From the NCBI RefSeq assembly GCF_030814225.1, contig NZ_JAUSUR010000008.1, positions 124,001 to 188,000 of the forward strand: 64,000 nucleotides of DNA, read 5' to 3'. The stretch's first letter is position 1; the number at the start of each line of letters is the position of its first letter. Below, in pieces: positions 1 to 8,030 of the stretch. The notes beneath the pieces were generated by a model. That model was given only the letters and a program-made list of their open reading frames with translations, had not been told where the DNA came from and made no database searches. The position numbers and the translations under genes were made by a program. Origin of the DNA: Breznakia pachnodae. GTDB lineage: Bacteria; Bacillota_I; Bacilli_A; Erysipelotrichales; Erysipelotrichaceae.

Positions 1-618
1 AAATCCAGCTACTGAAGTTGCAATAACTCCAAAATAAACAGCCCATATTCTATCTGCATTAAATACATAAATTGCAATACAACTTACTCCTAAAAGAAAT
101 ACAATACGAACAATCTGCTCAACAACCTGAGAAGCTGAATATATTTGCATTTCCTTCATTCCCTGATAAAAGCCTCGAAAACTACTAAGGACAGGAATAA
201 TGAAAATTGCCAGTGACAATAAAATCAATGTCATTCTCATTGCTGGGATTGAACTTTCATCTGCAGCTATCTGAGTTGCGATTGGTGTACTGAATATTAC
301 CATAAAACACATACAGATAAATCCCAATGCAAGCATTGTATAAAAAGAAATTTTCTTTACCAGCAATGCTGTTTTATAATCTTCACGTGTTAAATAACGA
401 GATACTAATGTAGCAATTGCAAATGGTAAACCTGCAGATGCAATCATTAGAATATAAGAATACACATTATATGCTTCAGAATAAATTGCTCTATTTTCAC
501 TTGTCTGCAGAATTGCATCAAAAGGAATTGTATAAAATAAACTTAAAAATTTAGAAATTAATAAACCAGCACTCGAAATCAATCCACCAGTTAATAATGA
601 TTGTTTTCTGTTACTCAT
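1..618 (-). CDS. MurJ/YtgP (SpoVB-like) lipid flippase, partial
   Basis: The first 206 residues read from an ATG at 618; the C-terminus lies beyond the left edge. The protein opens MSNRKQSLLTGGLISSAGLL and shows at least five hydrophobic helices in the MATE/MVF-like pattern of the YtgP/SpoVB polysaccharide-export family, including the conserved stretch FRGFYQGMKEM. B. subtilis YtgP is known to act as a lipid II flippase, so a role in moving cell-wall precursor across the membrane is likely, but O-unit or other lipid-linked sugars cannot be excluded. Its start overlaps the stop of the upstream lipoprotein gene by 8 bases (ATGAGTAA), so the two are probably translationally coupled. The nearby FemX-type gene also fits a lipid II theme. 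Confidence 0.85.
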   Translation of the reverse strand, partial: MSNRKQSLLTGGLISSAGLLISKFLSLFYTIPFDAILQTSENRAIYSEAYNVYSYILMIASAGLPFAIATLVSRYLTREDYKTALLVKKISFYTMLALGFICMCFMVIFSTPIATQIAADESSIPAMRMTLILLSLAIFIIPVLSSFRGFYQGMKEMQIYSASQVVEQIVRIVFLLGVSCIAIYVFNADRIWAVYFGVIATSVAGF

Positions 619-1141
619 TGCCAACCTCGCTTACAACTTCCCCATTTACCACATTAAATGTAAAAAATACATTTGTTTCTGTACTTGTCTGTGAATCCTT
701 ATAGAAAGAAACAATTACATAAACGCTAAAGTCTCCTGTATCTGACAAACCATTCACTGCCAGTCCTTTAGGATATCCTTTTTCTGCATCCACTTGATTA
801 GGCACCAGCGAATATGTATCATCATCAAGAATTCCTGCATTTGGAATCATATTCGCATCATTATCATAATTAACATTCATTGCCATAAGCTTCACTTGAT
901 TCATAATAATCTGTGGCTCATCAACAATAACTGTATAAGAGTACTTACCATTATCAAGTTGTGTAACTTCCATACGATAACTAAATGGAATATTATAGGA
1001 TAATGTTCCATTATTTGATATTAACTGATTCTTATATTCTTCATAAAGACTATATTTTGCTTCATCATTGCCGTTGTCATCTGATCCACAACCACTTATT
1101 AAAAAGAGCACACACAATGATAGAATAATTATTTTTTTCAT
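611..1141 (-). CDS. small lipoprotein of unknown function
   Basis: A 176-residue protein with a clear lipoprotein signal: MKKIIILSLCVLFLISGC, with lipobox LISGC (Cys18) followed by an acidic Ser/Asp/Asn linker. The mature part is rich in beta-strand-like segments and has no motif I recognise. It should be lipid-anchored on the outer face of the membrane. The start follows an AGGTAGTG-type ribosome site. The stop overlaps the start of the MurJ/YtgP-like gene by 8 bases, so it is the first gene of a coupled pair. The pairing suggests a role with the flippase, but this is inference only. Confidence 0.85.
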   Translation of the reverse strand: MKKIIILSLCVLFLISGCGSDDNGNDEAKYSLYEEYKNQLISNNGTLSYNIPFSYRMEVTQLDNGKYSYTVIVDEPQIIMNQVKLMAMNVNYDNDANMIPNAGILDDDTYSLVPNQVDAEKGYPKGLAVNGLSDTGDFSVYVIVSFYKDSQTSTETNVFFTFNVVNGEVVSEVGNE

Positions 1142-1234
1142 ATCACTACCTCGTTATGATTATAACACAATTCACCAAGAGAAAAATAAGAAAAATAAGT
1201 GATAATCGAAACATCAAAGATCAGCTTATAAATT

Positions 1235-1274
1235 AAAAATGCACAGCAAAGGAATATCCTTTACTTATGCATTT
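1235..1274 (-). terminator. Rho-independent terminator after the femX-like gene
   Basis: On the minus strand an imperfect hairpin (arms AGTAAAGGA and TCCTTTGCT extended by AATGCA/TGCATT) is followed by a T-run. It sits directly after the TAG stop at 1275-1277. Confidence 0.7.
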
Positions 1275-2510
1275 CTATCCTTTTACTTTTTTCGCAATTT
1301 TTAAAATTGTATTAAAAACGCTTGTTGTAAGCATAAAGTCACCAATATACTCACAAACATATCCGTTAAATCCTTTTTTGAATTCATACACACCATATTC
1401 TGGATCTTTCTTATCAAAACATCCAGTGATACCTCTGAAATTATAACGCTTATAGTCATGTTTAATTCCCCAACGTATCATATACCATTGTATTGCATAT
1501 TGAGCATAGAAATTCATATACTTGTCATAGCTTCCACTAAACATATATGTAATCTCATCACCATACATAATAAACATGGCTGCAGACAATGGAATCATTT
1601 CACCATCTGCTCGTAGCTCTTCTGCTTCTTTTAATCGTTTGGTTAAACTGTTTACCAACACTCCAAGTTCTTTGGTTTTTCCCGAATCTGGATTCTTCTC
1701 AAAATTACGTTTATATTTTTCTTCTTCTTTATTTAACTCATTCTGCATTTTTTCAATATATGCTTCAACATTTAAATAAGCGACTAAATACTTAATCTGA
1801 TCATCTTCAATAAATTGTTTGTAAGCACTTTGATAATATTCAAGTGTTCTATCTTCAAAGTTACGACGTTTTGACGTATCTTCTGTAATCTTTTTAAACT
1901 CGCCTAATTCATCATATCCAAGTTCTTTTATTTCAATACAGAACTTCTCAGTCTTTTTAATAATATTACGATGATTCTGTTTCATCTCTTTAAAGATTGT
2001 TTGCTCATCTTTACCTTCTAAATCAAGCATAAAAACCCAACGAACATCTTTTGTATAGTCATACTGAGTAATAAACCCATTATGACGATATCCAAGTTCT
2101 TTCAAATAATCAACCAATGTTCCGTTATCCTCTCCATCAGGAACAATATCTCCATCAATGTTTCGCTCTTTATGAATTACCAGAGGATTCATATTTAATT
2201 CAAATCCTTTTTTTGACTTTACAAACTTCTTTATTTCCGTAGTAAAAAAAGCAACTAGCTCTTTATCATTAAAATCCAATAAAGGTCCACTAGGCGCCGA
2301 AAAGTAATATTGATTTGCTTTGTTTTTTAACGCAATCAGACGAGCAGCACCAACTAATGCATTATCTCTTCTGATTCCAACATAATATACATTCTCCCAC
2401 CCAGTAGCCTTCGATACAGGATCCATCTTTGAACACTGTAAATAATTCTTTAAGGGATGAGTGCTTGCGAATGCATCAAATTCCGCAACTGATATTTCTT
2501 CAAATTTCAT
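1275..2510 (-). CDS. FemABX-family peptidyl aminoacyltransferase
   Basis: A 411-residue protein of the FemA/FemX/MurM family, which transfers amino acids from aminoacyl-tRNA to the stem-peptide lysine of lipid II. Visible features are the N-terminal block ending in NYLQCSKM, the GNAT-like fold with a LDL..KDEQTIFKEMKQNHRNI segment, and a helical coiled-coil insertion at about residues 255-300 (Glu/Lys-rich, typical of the FemX tRNA-binding arm). The segment after it contains FIMYGDEITYMFSGS and YNFRGITG, both characteristic of the family. Length (about 400-420) is usual. It has its own promoter and terminator, so it is monocistronic. Which amino acid it adds (Ala, Ser, Gly) cannot be read from the sequence. 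Confidence 0.9.
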   Translation of the reverse strand: MKFEEISVAEFDAFASTHPLKNYLQCSKMDPVSKATGWENVYYVGIRRDNALVGAARLIALKNKANQYYFSAPSGPLLDFNDKELVAFFTTEIKKFVKSKKGFELNMNPLVIHKERNIDGDIVPDGEDNGTLVDYLKELGYRHNGFITQYDYTKDVRWVFMLDLEGKDEQTIFKEMKQNHRNIIKKTEKFCIEIKELGYDELGEFKKITEDTSKRRNFEDRTLEYYQSAYKQFIEDDQIKYLVAYLNVEAYIEKMQNELNKEEEKYKRNFEKNPDSGKTKELGVLVNSLTKRLKEAEELRADGEMIPLSAAMFIMYGDEITYMFSGSYDKYMNFYAQYAIQWYMIRWGIKHDYKRYNFRGITGCFDKKDPEYGVYEFKKGFNGYVCEYIGDFMLTTSVFNTILKIAKKVKG

Positions 2511-2549
2511 TTGTCACCTGCTAACTATTCCTAATTTCATTTCCTCACT

Positions 2550-2578
2550 ATTATACACGTTAACTATTGATATCTCAA
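2550..2578 (-). promoter_or_regulatory. sigma-A promoter of the femX-like gene
   Basis: Minus-strand -35 TTGAGA (2573-2578), 17-base spacer, -10 TATAAT (2550-2555), 40 bases upstream of the start codon at 2510. It lies just beyond the tyrS terminator. Confidence 0.75.
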
Positions 2579-2581
2579 GAC

Positions 2582-2611
2582 GAAAGAAAGTCATTCTTGC
2601 GAATGACTTCC
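2582..2611 (-). terminator. Rho-independent terminator after tyrS
   Basis: Minus-strand hairpin with 9-base arms AAGTCATTC and GAATGACTT around a GCAA loop, followed by TCTTTC. Located 17 bases after the tyrS stop. Confidence 0.8.
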
Positions 2612-2628
2612 AATTATATAATTATCTG

Positions 2629-3855
2629 CTATTTACTTTCTACAACGTAGTAGTTACGCTTTCCTCTTTTGATGATGGAATAGTCTTTGTAAATCGATTG
2701 ATTTTTATCAACGATGTAATCAACATCACTGATTTTTTCACCGTTTACTTGAATACTGTTTCCACTAATCCATTCTCTTGCTTCACGTTTACTAGAAGCA
2801 ATGTTAGCATCAACTAAACAATCAACTAAGTTAAGTCCATCATTTACTTCCATGATTTCAAATCCTTTAATTGCATCTGCAACTTCGTCTTGCGACAAGT
2901 CTTTTAGGTTTCCTTTGAATAAAGCATTGGTAATTTTTACTGCTTTATCATATTCTGCTTCACCATGTAAGAAGGTTACCACTTCGCGTCCTAACACTTT
3001 TTGTGCTTCTCTGCGGAATGGTTCAGTTTTTACTTTCTCTTCTAACTCATCAATTACTTCTTTATCTAAGAAGGTAAGTTTCTTTAAGTAATCTACAACT
3101 TTTTCATCTTCTGAGTTTACTAAAAACTGATACATTTCATATGAAGATGTCTGTTCTTTATCTAACCAGATTGCATTTCCTTCACTCTTACCAAACTTTG
3201 TACCATCAGCTTTTGTGATTAGTGGCATTGTGAAACCATACGCTTCTTTCCCTAACTTCTTACGAATCAGTTCAATACCAGCAGTAATATTCCCCCACTG
3301 ATCCTGACCACCTACCTGCAATACACAATCTTTATGTTCATAAAGGTGCAGGAAATCCAGTGCCTGAAGGATCATATAAGAGAATTCTGTATACGTAATT
3401 CCGATATCCATTCTTGATTTCACCGTTTCTTTTGCCAGCATATAGTTTAAGTTAAAGTATTTACCGTAATCTCTTAAATAATCAATAAAATGAATATCTT
3501 TCATCCAGTCATAGTTATTAACCACTTCAAAACCAAATAATTCTTCTACTTGTTTTCTAAGTTTTTTATAGTTGTAATCCAACTGTTCCTTTGTAATCAT
3601 TGGACGTTCTGTATTTGGCTTTGGATCACCAATTAATCCAGTTCCACCACCAACTAAAAGAATTGGATGATGTCCTGCATCTTTTAAACGTTTGGCAATC
3701 AAAAAACTAGAGTAATGTCCAATATGAAGAGTATCTCCAGTTGGATCAGTTCCAATATAGAAGGTAATCCCTCCAGCATTTAGTTTTTCTTCTAAATCCG
3801 TACTACTGATATCATTAATCAGTCCACGCCATTTTAATTCATCAAATAATTTCAT
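2629..3855 (-). CDS. tyrS: tyrosyl-tRNA synthetase
   Basis: A 408-residue class I aminoacyl-tRNA synthetase that charges tRNA-Tyr. The HIGH motif is at 44-47 (DTLHIGHYSS) and the KMSKS equivalent at 220-224 (KFGKS). The tyrosine-pocket stretch QVGGQDQWGN is typical of TyrRS, and an S4-like RNA-binding domain closes the protein (ASSKREAREWISGNSIQVNG). I chose the ATG at 3855 because it follows GGAGGAG at the right distance and gives the standard N-terminus MKLFDELKWRG. The longer open frame to 3942 runs back into the T-box and is not translated. A tyrosine T-box precedes it; ccpA lies just upstream. Confidence 0.97.
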   Translation of the reverse strand: MKLFDELKWRGLINDISSTDLEEKLNAGGITFYIGTDPTGDTLHIGHYSSFLIAKRLKDAGHHPILLVGGGTGLIGDPKPNTERPMITKEQLDYNYKKLRKQVEELFGFEVVNNYDWMKDIHFIDYLRDYGKYFNLNYMLAKETVKSRMDIGITYTEFSYMILQALDFLHLYEHKDCVLQVGGQDQWGNITAGIELIRKKLGKEAYGFTMPLITKADGTKFGKSEGNAIWLDKEQTSSYEMYQFLVNSEDEKVVDYLKKLTFLDKEVIDELEEKVKTEPFRREAQKVLGREVVTFLHGEAEYDKAVKITNALFKGNLKDLSQDEVADAIKGFEIMEVNDGLNLVDCLVDANIASSKREAREWISGNSIQVNGEKISDVDYIVDKNQSIYKDYSIIKRGKRNYYVVESK

Positions 3856-3870
3856 TTCTTCTCCTCCAAT

Positions 3871-4119
3871 AAAAAAACGCCCTATAAGGACGTATAATAC
3901 GCGGTACCACCTTAATTCATATAAACATAAGTCTACATGCACTCAACCTCTTTAACGCAGAAGTCACGCCTTTAAGGAGCTCCAAGGTGTATTCCTCAAT
4001 ATTGTATCAATGATTTTCACCAGCCATCATCTCTCTAGCATACAATTCTTTGAGTACTCTGTCTTTTCATCGCTTTATTTAGTTGTTTCACGAGCTGTGT
4101 ATACATAACTCAACTCTGT
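3871..4119 (-). promoter_or_regulatory. T-box riboswitch leader (tyrosine) of tyrS
   Basis: Minus-strand leader with the hallmarks of a T-box. An AGAGTA motif precedes the stem I region AGAGAGATGATGGCTGGTGAA. The specifier loop GAATACACCTTGGAGC carries UAC (Tyr codon, 3989-3991). The antiterminator element is GGTGGTACCGCG (3900-3911). The terminator hairpin ACGTCC/GGGCGT is followed by seven T (3871-3893). Uncharged tRNA-Tyr should stabilise the antiterminator and allow tyrS transcription. The 5' end is placed at the start predicted from the promoter inside ccpA. Confidence 0.93.
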
Positions 4120-5070
4120 TTCTCTATTATAACCGTCTTTTTCGCCTTCTTGCAACATTTTTGTCATAATTCGCATCGATACAGCACCTAAGTCATAATC
4201 CGGAATCTTAAATCCAGAAATCTGAGGTCTTGCCATAGCGTTATATTTGCTGTCAAGAACACAAACCAATTCCATATCTTCTGGAATCTTAATACCTAGT
4301 TCTTTTGCAGTATTTAATACAGCCATTGCTTGTGAATCACGGTAAGTAACAATTAAATCATGTTTGTTTGTCTTAAAATATTCTTTTAAATATTCATAAG
4401 AAGAACGATATTCCTTAGGAATTTTCACAAAATTCTTAAATGTTTCTCCATGATCCTTATATACTCTTTGTAAACCATGTTGTAATTGCTCAATCATTGC
4501 CGGATTTTTTCTATCCTCAATTAAAGCAATATCTTTTTTTCCTGCATCATAATAACGAGTTGCATAATCATAGATTAATGTTTCATAATCAACATATACA
4601 GAACAGATATTATTATCAGAAATACGATTTCCAATTACTACAATTGGAACATCGTAGTTTGTAAGAGTCGTAATTTCGTCCTTGTCCAATTTATCATTGA
4701 AGATAACAACTCCATCAACACGTGATTTAATTATTGTTTCAATAATATCACTTGTTGCTGAGATACCTTCGGTTGTCGTATGTAACACCATGTTATAGTT
4801 ATAAATTTTAGCTACATCGATAAGTCCATTGATAATCTGACCAGTATAGAAAAAACTCGCTTCTGGAATTACAAAAGCAATCGTTGTTGTCTTTTGTAAA
4901 GCTAATCCTTGCGCAATTGCATTTGGTTTATAACCAAGTTTTTCAATTGCTTCCTGCACTTTCATCCTTGTATCTTCACGTACAACCTCCGAGCCATTGA
5001 TTACTCGCGAGACAGTAGCTAATGATACACTTGCTTCCTTTGCTACATCATATATAGTAATTCTTTTCAT
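4075..5070 (-). CDS. ccpA: LacI-family regulator, probable catabolite control protein A
   Basis: A 331-residue LacI/GalR regulator. An N-terminal helix-turn-helix (TIYDVAKEASVSLATVSRVI, residues 4-23) and hinge helix NAIAQGLA are followed by a periplasmic-binding-protein-like effector and dimer domain. The opening closely resembles Bacillus CcpA, and the location beside ytxG/ytxH/murC and tyrS matches the Bacillus ccpA neighbourhood, which supports CcpA over a sugar-specific repressor. CcpA with HPr-Ser-P binds cre sites to control carbon metabolism; I found no convincing cre in the window. The start follows AAGGAG and lies 6 bases after the ytxH-like stop, so it is the last gene of the murC-ytxGH run. 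The 3' end carries the candidate tyrS promoter. Confidence 0.82.
   Translation of the reverse strand: MKRITIYDVAKEASVSLATVSRVINGSEVVREDTRMKVQEAIEKLGYKPNAIAQGLALQKTTTIAFVIPEASFFYTGQIINGLIDVAKIYNYNMVLHTTTEGISATSDIIETIIKSRVDGVVIFNDKLDKDEITTLTNYDVPIVVIGNRISDNNICSVYVDYETLIYDYATRYYDAGKKDIALIEDRKNPAMIEQLQHGLQRVYKDHGETFKNFVKIPKEYRSSYEYLKEYFKTNKHDLIVTYRDSQAMAVLNTAKELGIKIPEDMELVCVLDSKYNAMARPQISGFKIPDYDLGAVSMRIMTKMLQEGEKDGYNRETELSYVYTARETTK
4126..4155 (-). promoter_or_regulatory. candidate promoter for the tyrS T-box, inside ccpA
   Basis: Minus-strand -35 TTGCAA (4150-4155), 18-base spacer, -10 TATAAT (4126-4131). It lies within the last 80 bases of the ccpA reading frame and would start the leader about 45 bases before the ccpA stop. 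The leader otherwise begins almost at the stop codon, leaving no room for a promoter outside the gene. Confidence 0.5.
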
Positions 5071-5076
5071 ACACCA

Positions 5077-5574
5077 CTACTCCTTGTCTTGTTTTGAACC
5101 AAATAGGCTCTTTAATCCATCATGTGCCTTATCAGCAAGATCAAGGGTTACTCTTTTTGCTGTTTGAATACCATCCTGCACATTATCACTATGTACAAAA
5201 TCATCAACTTTCTTCCCTACATTTTGGACTGTTTCATTTTCAGATATGGAAGTAACTATCGAATCAAACGTACGATTAATACTGTCAATCACATCTTGTA
5301 CTCGATCATCATCTCTAAAATCTTTCAAAGCCTTCTTTGTTCTTTCAAATAATGTATCTGCCTTTTCCTTTGCTGAATCAAATGCTTCTTCCGCTTCTTC
5401 ACTTGATTTCGCATCATTCACAAATTTCTTTGTGTTAGAAAAAATACGATCTAATTCGTTAGAAAGATTATCAACAATCTGTTTTTTACGATCATGATCC
5501 TTCGTTTCATTCTCAAGTTTTATAACTTCAAATTTTGTGGATTCTTCGAAATCATCAAAATCATTCTTTTTCAT
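5077..5574 (-). CDS. YtxH-like coiled-coil protein
   Basis: A 165-residue, highly charged, almost wholly alpha-helical protein with no signal or membrane segment. It has apolipoprotein-like amphipathic repeats in its middle and C-terminal parts (for example DRVQDVIDSINRTFDSIV and VQDGIQTAKRVTLDLADKA). It sits in the position of Bacillus ytxH, next to a ytxG/DUF948 gene, murC and ccpA. I start it at the ATG at 5574, 9 bases after GAGGAGG. A TTG at 5583 abuts the ribosome site and cannot be used. It overlaps the ytxG-like stop by 14 bases, implying coupling. The function of YtxG/H proteins is not settled; a stress or envelope role is usual speculation. Confidence 0.75.
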   Translation of the reverse strand: MKKNDFDDFEESTKFEVIKLENETKDHDRKKQIVDNLSNELDRIFSNTKKFVNDAKSSEEAEEAFDSAKEKADTLFERTKKALKDFRDDDRVQDVIDSINRTFDSIVTSISENETVQNVGKKVDDFVHSDNVQDGIQTAKRVTLDLADKAHDGLKSLFGSKQDKE

Positions 5575-5932
5575 CTTCCACAACCTCCTCTACAATAATC
5601 GTACTACCACTATTGTTTTCTTTCTTTTTTTGCATCTTCTCTACAACTGTATCCAACCCATCTTTTGCGATGTTGATACCTTTTCCAATTGCTCCTTTTG
5701 AAGCATTGTGAACTTTATCAATTGTATTCGATAAATCTTCTACTGTTTCAAGAGGCTTATCTAATTTTCTGATTTGTTCATTTGTAGTTTCCAAAGTTTC
5801 CTTTAAACTTTTCATAGCATCTATAAGGCCTTTGAAAAAAACAATCAGAAAAATTAACAGGATAAGTCCTGCTACTGGCAACAGTTTATAAGACACTTGG
5901 CTTAGTAATTCAATTAATTGATCGCTTCCCAT
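5561..5932 (-). CDS. DUF948 (YtxG-like) membrane-anchored protein
   Basis: A 123-residue protein with one strong transmembrane helix at about 18-34 (LLPVAGLILLIFLIVFFKG). A long amphipathic coiled coil follows (KSLKETLETTNEQIRKLDKPLETVEDL), as in DUF948 proteins, and the tail is acidic (VEEVVEDEKE). The topology suggests a short outside or N-terminal segment and a cytoplasmic coil. It follows AGAGGTGG at good spacing. It is co-transcribed between murC and the ytxH-like gene with overlapping ends. Function is unknown for the family; the pair may form a membrane-bound coiled-coil complex. Confidence 0.8.
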   Translation of the reverse strand: MGSDQLIELLSQVSYKLLPVAGLILLIFLIVFFKGLIDAMKSLKETLETTNEQIRKLDKPLETVEDLSNTIDKVHNASKGAIGKGINIAKDGLDTVVEKMQKKKENNSGSTIIVEEVVEDEKE

Positions 5933-5975
5933 ATTTCCACCTCTTTCATTATTTTAACTTAATTTGAAAGCATTT

Positions 5976-7283
5976 TCAATGATTTTGAAAATCTTTCAAA
6001 TGATCTTTCAATTTGTAAATATCTTTACTACTCATAAACAAGTAAACAGCTGGTCCTTCGGCTGAAAGATTTTCAATATCTTCCTCTTTCATATTACAGA
6101 TTTTAGAGCCATCCACACGTTTTATTAAGTCATTGATATCAATATCAATCCCCTCTTCCTTCTTTGCATTTTCAGGGAATGGACATAAATATACTGCATC
6201 TGCATCTTTAAATGCATCATTAAACATATCAATAAAATAGTGAATCCTTGAAAACCGATCCGGTTGAAAAATAGCAACTACTTTCTTATTTGGATATTTT
6301 TGTTTTGCTGCTTCAATTGTAAGTTTGATTGCAGTAGGATGATGAGCATAATCATCAATATATACATTATCCCCTACCTCTTCCACATTAAAGCGACGAT
6401 CGACTCCTTCAAATGTAGCCAATCCATCCTGCAGGGTTTCAGGATCCATATCATTCATAATTCCAATTGTTATAACTCCAAGTGCATTATAAAGCAAGTG
6501 GATTCCATAAAATGGAAGTTTAAAATCATAGAATTTTTCACCTTTGTACACGCAAGTAAAGGATACACCTTTTTCATCTTCGATAATGTTTGTTGCATAT
6601 ACATCATTATTATCGTTTACTCCATAAAACAAGTGTGGAGTCTCAATTGTAAGTTTTCTTGTATTTTCTTCATCACCGAAAATCGCCAATCCTTTTTTAA
6701 TGTTTTTTGTAAACTGTGAAAATGCCAACAAATAATCATCCATTGATTTATAATAATCAACATGATCCAGTTCCACATTCAAAATGATAGCATAGTCTGG
6801 ATGATACGCTAAGAAACGGCGCTGGTACTCACATGCTTCTAAAATGAAAGTTTTAGAGCCTTTTGGCATTACACCTGTACCATCACCAATCAGATAACCA
6901 GTTGGTCGTGTTTGGGCAAAGACATGCGCAAGCATACCAGTTGTAGTTGTCTTCCCATGCGTTCCACTGACTGCAATTGAATGATACTTATCTACTAATG
7001 TTCCTAAAAACTCTGCATAGGTAAATGTAGATACGCTTGGATTATCTTTTGCAGCCTTCACTTCTTCATTGGTTTCATCAAATGAACTACCAATGATAAC
7101 AGTCATTCCATCTTTTATATTGTCTTTATTAAAAGCGAAAAAAGGAATCTGATGTTCCTCTAATTTCTTTTGGGTAAAAATATATTTTTCAATATCAGAT
7201 CCACTTACTTCTTCCCCACAGTCATGTAAAATGAGAGCCAGAGAAGCCATCCCGGATCCTTTGATTCCAATAAAATAATACAT
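5976..7283 (-). CDS. murC: UDP-N-acetylmuramate--L-alanine ligase
   Basis: A 435-residue Mur ligase that joins L-alanine to UDP-MurNAc with ATP, the first step of stem-peptide assembly in the cytoplasm. The N-terminal UDP-binding Rossmann part begins MYYFIGIKGSGMASLAL (GxGxxx at 7-12). The ATP P-loop is GTHGKTTTTG (107-116), the central metal and nucleotide region includes LEACEYQRRFL and NVELDHVDYY, and the C-terminal domain has DDYAHHPTAI and FQPDRFSR. Length is typical. It follows the disordered-protein gene by 17 bases with an AGAGGAA ribosome site and precedes ytxG, as in Bacillus. Confidence 0.96.
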   Translation of the reverse strand: MYYFIGIKGSGMASLALILHDCGEEVSGSDIEKYIFTQKKLEEHQIPFFAFNKDNIKDGMTVIIGSSFDETNEEVKAAKDNPSVSTFTYAEFLGTLVDKYHSIAVSGTHGKTTTTGMLAHVFAQTRPTGYLIGDGTGVMPKGSKTFILEACEYQRRFLAYHPDYAIILNVELDHVDYYKSMDDYLLAFSQFTKNIKKGLAIFGDEENTRKLTIETPHLFYGVNDNNDVYATNIIEDEKGVSFTCVYKGEKFYDFKLPFYGIHLLYNALGVITIGIMNDMDPETLQDGLATFEGVDRRFNVEEVGDNVYIDDYAHHPTAIKLTIEAAKQKYPNKKVVAIFQPDRFSRIHYFIDMFNDAFKDADAVYLCPFPENAKKEEGIDIDINDLIKRVDGSKICNMKEEDIENLSAEGPAVYLFMSSKDIYKLKDHLKDFQNH

Positions 7284-7300
7284 ATAATTCCTCTTACTTA

Positions 7301-8029
7301 CTAAAATGGTAAGTCATCTTTTTCTTCTTCATCATCAAAAGAGTCTTCTACTGGTTCACTCTCTTTGATTTCTCTTAACGGTGCATTGTCACCAAATAAA
7401 GAGAATTGAATCATTTCCTCTTCCTCATCTTCTTGGTTTGAAACAATCTGATCCAAACTGATGTTTTCCATTTCTTCATCTTCTACATCAACTACCTCAT
7501 GAATTGGTGCAGTTGTTTCTTGTGCTTGTTCCAATTTGTCACCAGCCAGTTCTGTTTGTGCTTTGTTTGCTTGTTCTTCTAATTCATCAACACCATAATA
7601 TGGCGAAATAACCGTAGAAAATGGATCCTTCACCTTTTTAGGACGTGTCGTCTGAACCTTAGTGCTTTCACTATCTTTTTTCATTTCATCTTCCTTCAAT
7701 CCACTGATTGGAGAAATTACCTGAGGTATTTCAAAATCTTTACGTTCGATCGGTTGAAGACGTTTTTCAACTTTCTTTTCAGTTACTGGAACATCAACTT
7801 TAATATCGATTGTTGATGATTCTGTACGTTTTGGTTGAGTAGGTCTTTCGACTTCTCTTTCCTTTTTTACTTCAGTAACCGGTTGGCGACGTTCTGGTTG
7901 CTTTTGTTGTTTTGGTTGTTGCTGTGGAGGATTTTTTTGTAGTTTTGGTTCTTCCTCAACTTCCTCTACATATTCCTCAATTTCTTCTTCTGTAAACAGA
8001 AGTTTCTTAATTTTATCAATTATAATCAT
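7301..8029 (-). CDS. acidic, disordered protein at the sftA locus (unknown)
   Basis: A 242-residue low-complexity protein rich in Glu, Lys, Pro and Gln. It has a short N-terminal segment (MIIIDKIKKLLFTEEEIEEY), a Q/P-rich stretch near residues 34-50, and two short conserved-looking motifs, VISPISGL (about 104-111) and VISPYYGV (about 140-147). An acidic C-terminal third ends in DDLPF. There is no membrane helix and no ATPase domain. It sits between ytpR and murC exactly where Bacillus encodes the DNA translocase SftA (YtpS). SftA-type proteins carry similar disordered N-terminal linkers, so this may be a reduced or scaffold counterpart. That link is inference from position and motif style. 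It starts 1 base after the ytpR stop with a GGGTGA ribosome site. Confidence 0.7.
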   Translation of the reverse strand: MIIIDKIKKLLFTEEEIEEYVEEVEEEPKLQKNPPQQQPKQQKQPERRQPVTEVKKEREVERPTQPKRTESSTIDIKVDVPVTEKKVEKRLQPIERKDFEIPQVISPISGLKEDEMKKDSESTKVQTTRPKKVKDPFSTVISPYYGVDELEEQANKAQTELAGDKLEQAQETTAPIHEVVDVEDEEMENISLDQIVSNQEDEEEEMIQFSLFGDNAPLREIKESEPVEDSFDDEEEKDDLPF

Positions 8030-8030
8030 A

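Noticed and set aside
1576-1795. Overlapping plus-strand open frames opposite the femX-like gene
   Set aside because: No ribosome site and no recognisable protein; they are antisense shadows of a well-supported gene.
3856-3942. N-terminal extension of tyrS
   Set aside because: The extension is the T-box antiterminator and terminator; the strong ribosome site is at the ATG at 3855.
6264-6719. 151-codon plus-strand open frame opposite murC
   Set aside because: Cys/Phe/Ile-rich composition produced by the antisense of AT-rich codons; murC is unambiguous.
7301-8029. Truncated FtsK/SftA pseudogene
   Set aside because: The frame is intact with a normal start and stop and fits tightly between neighbours; no motor-domain remnant is seen, so it is listed as a gene of unknown function.
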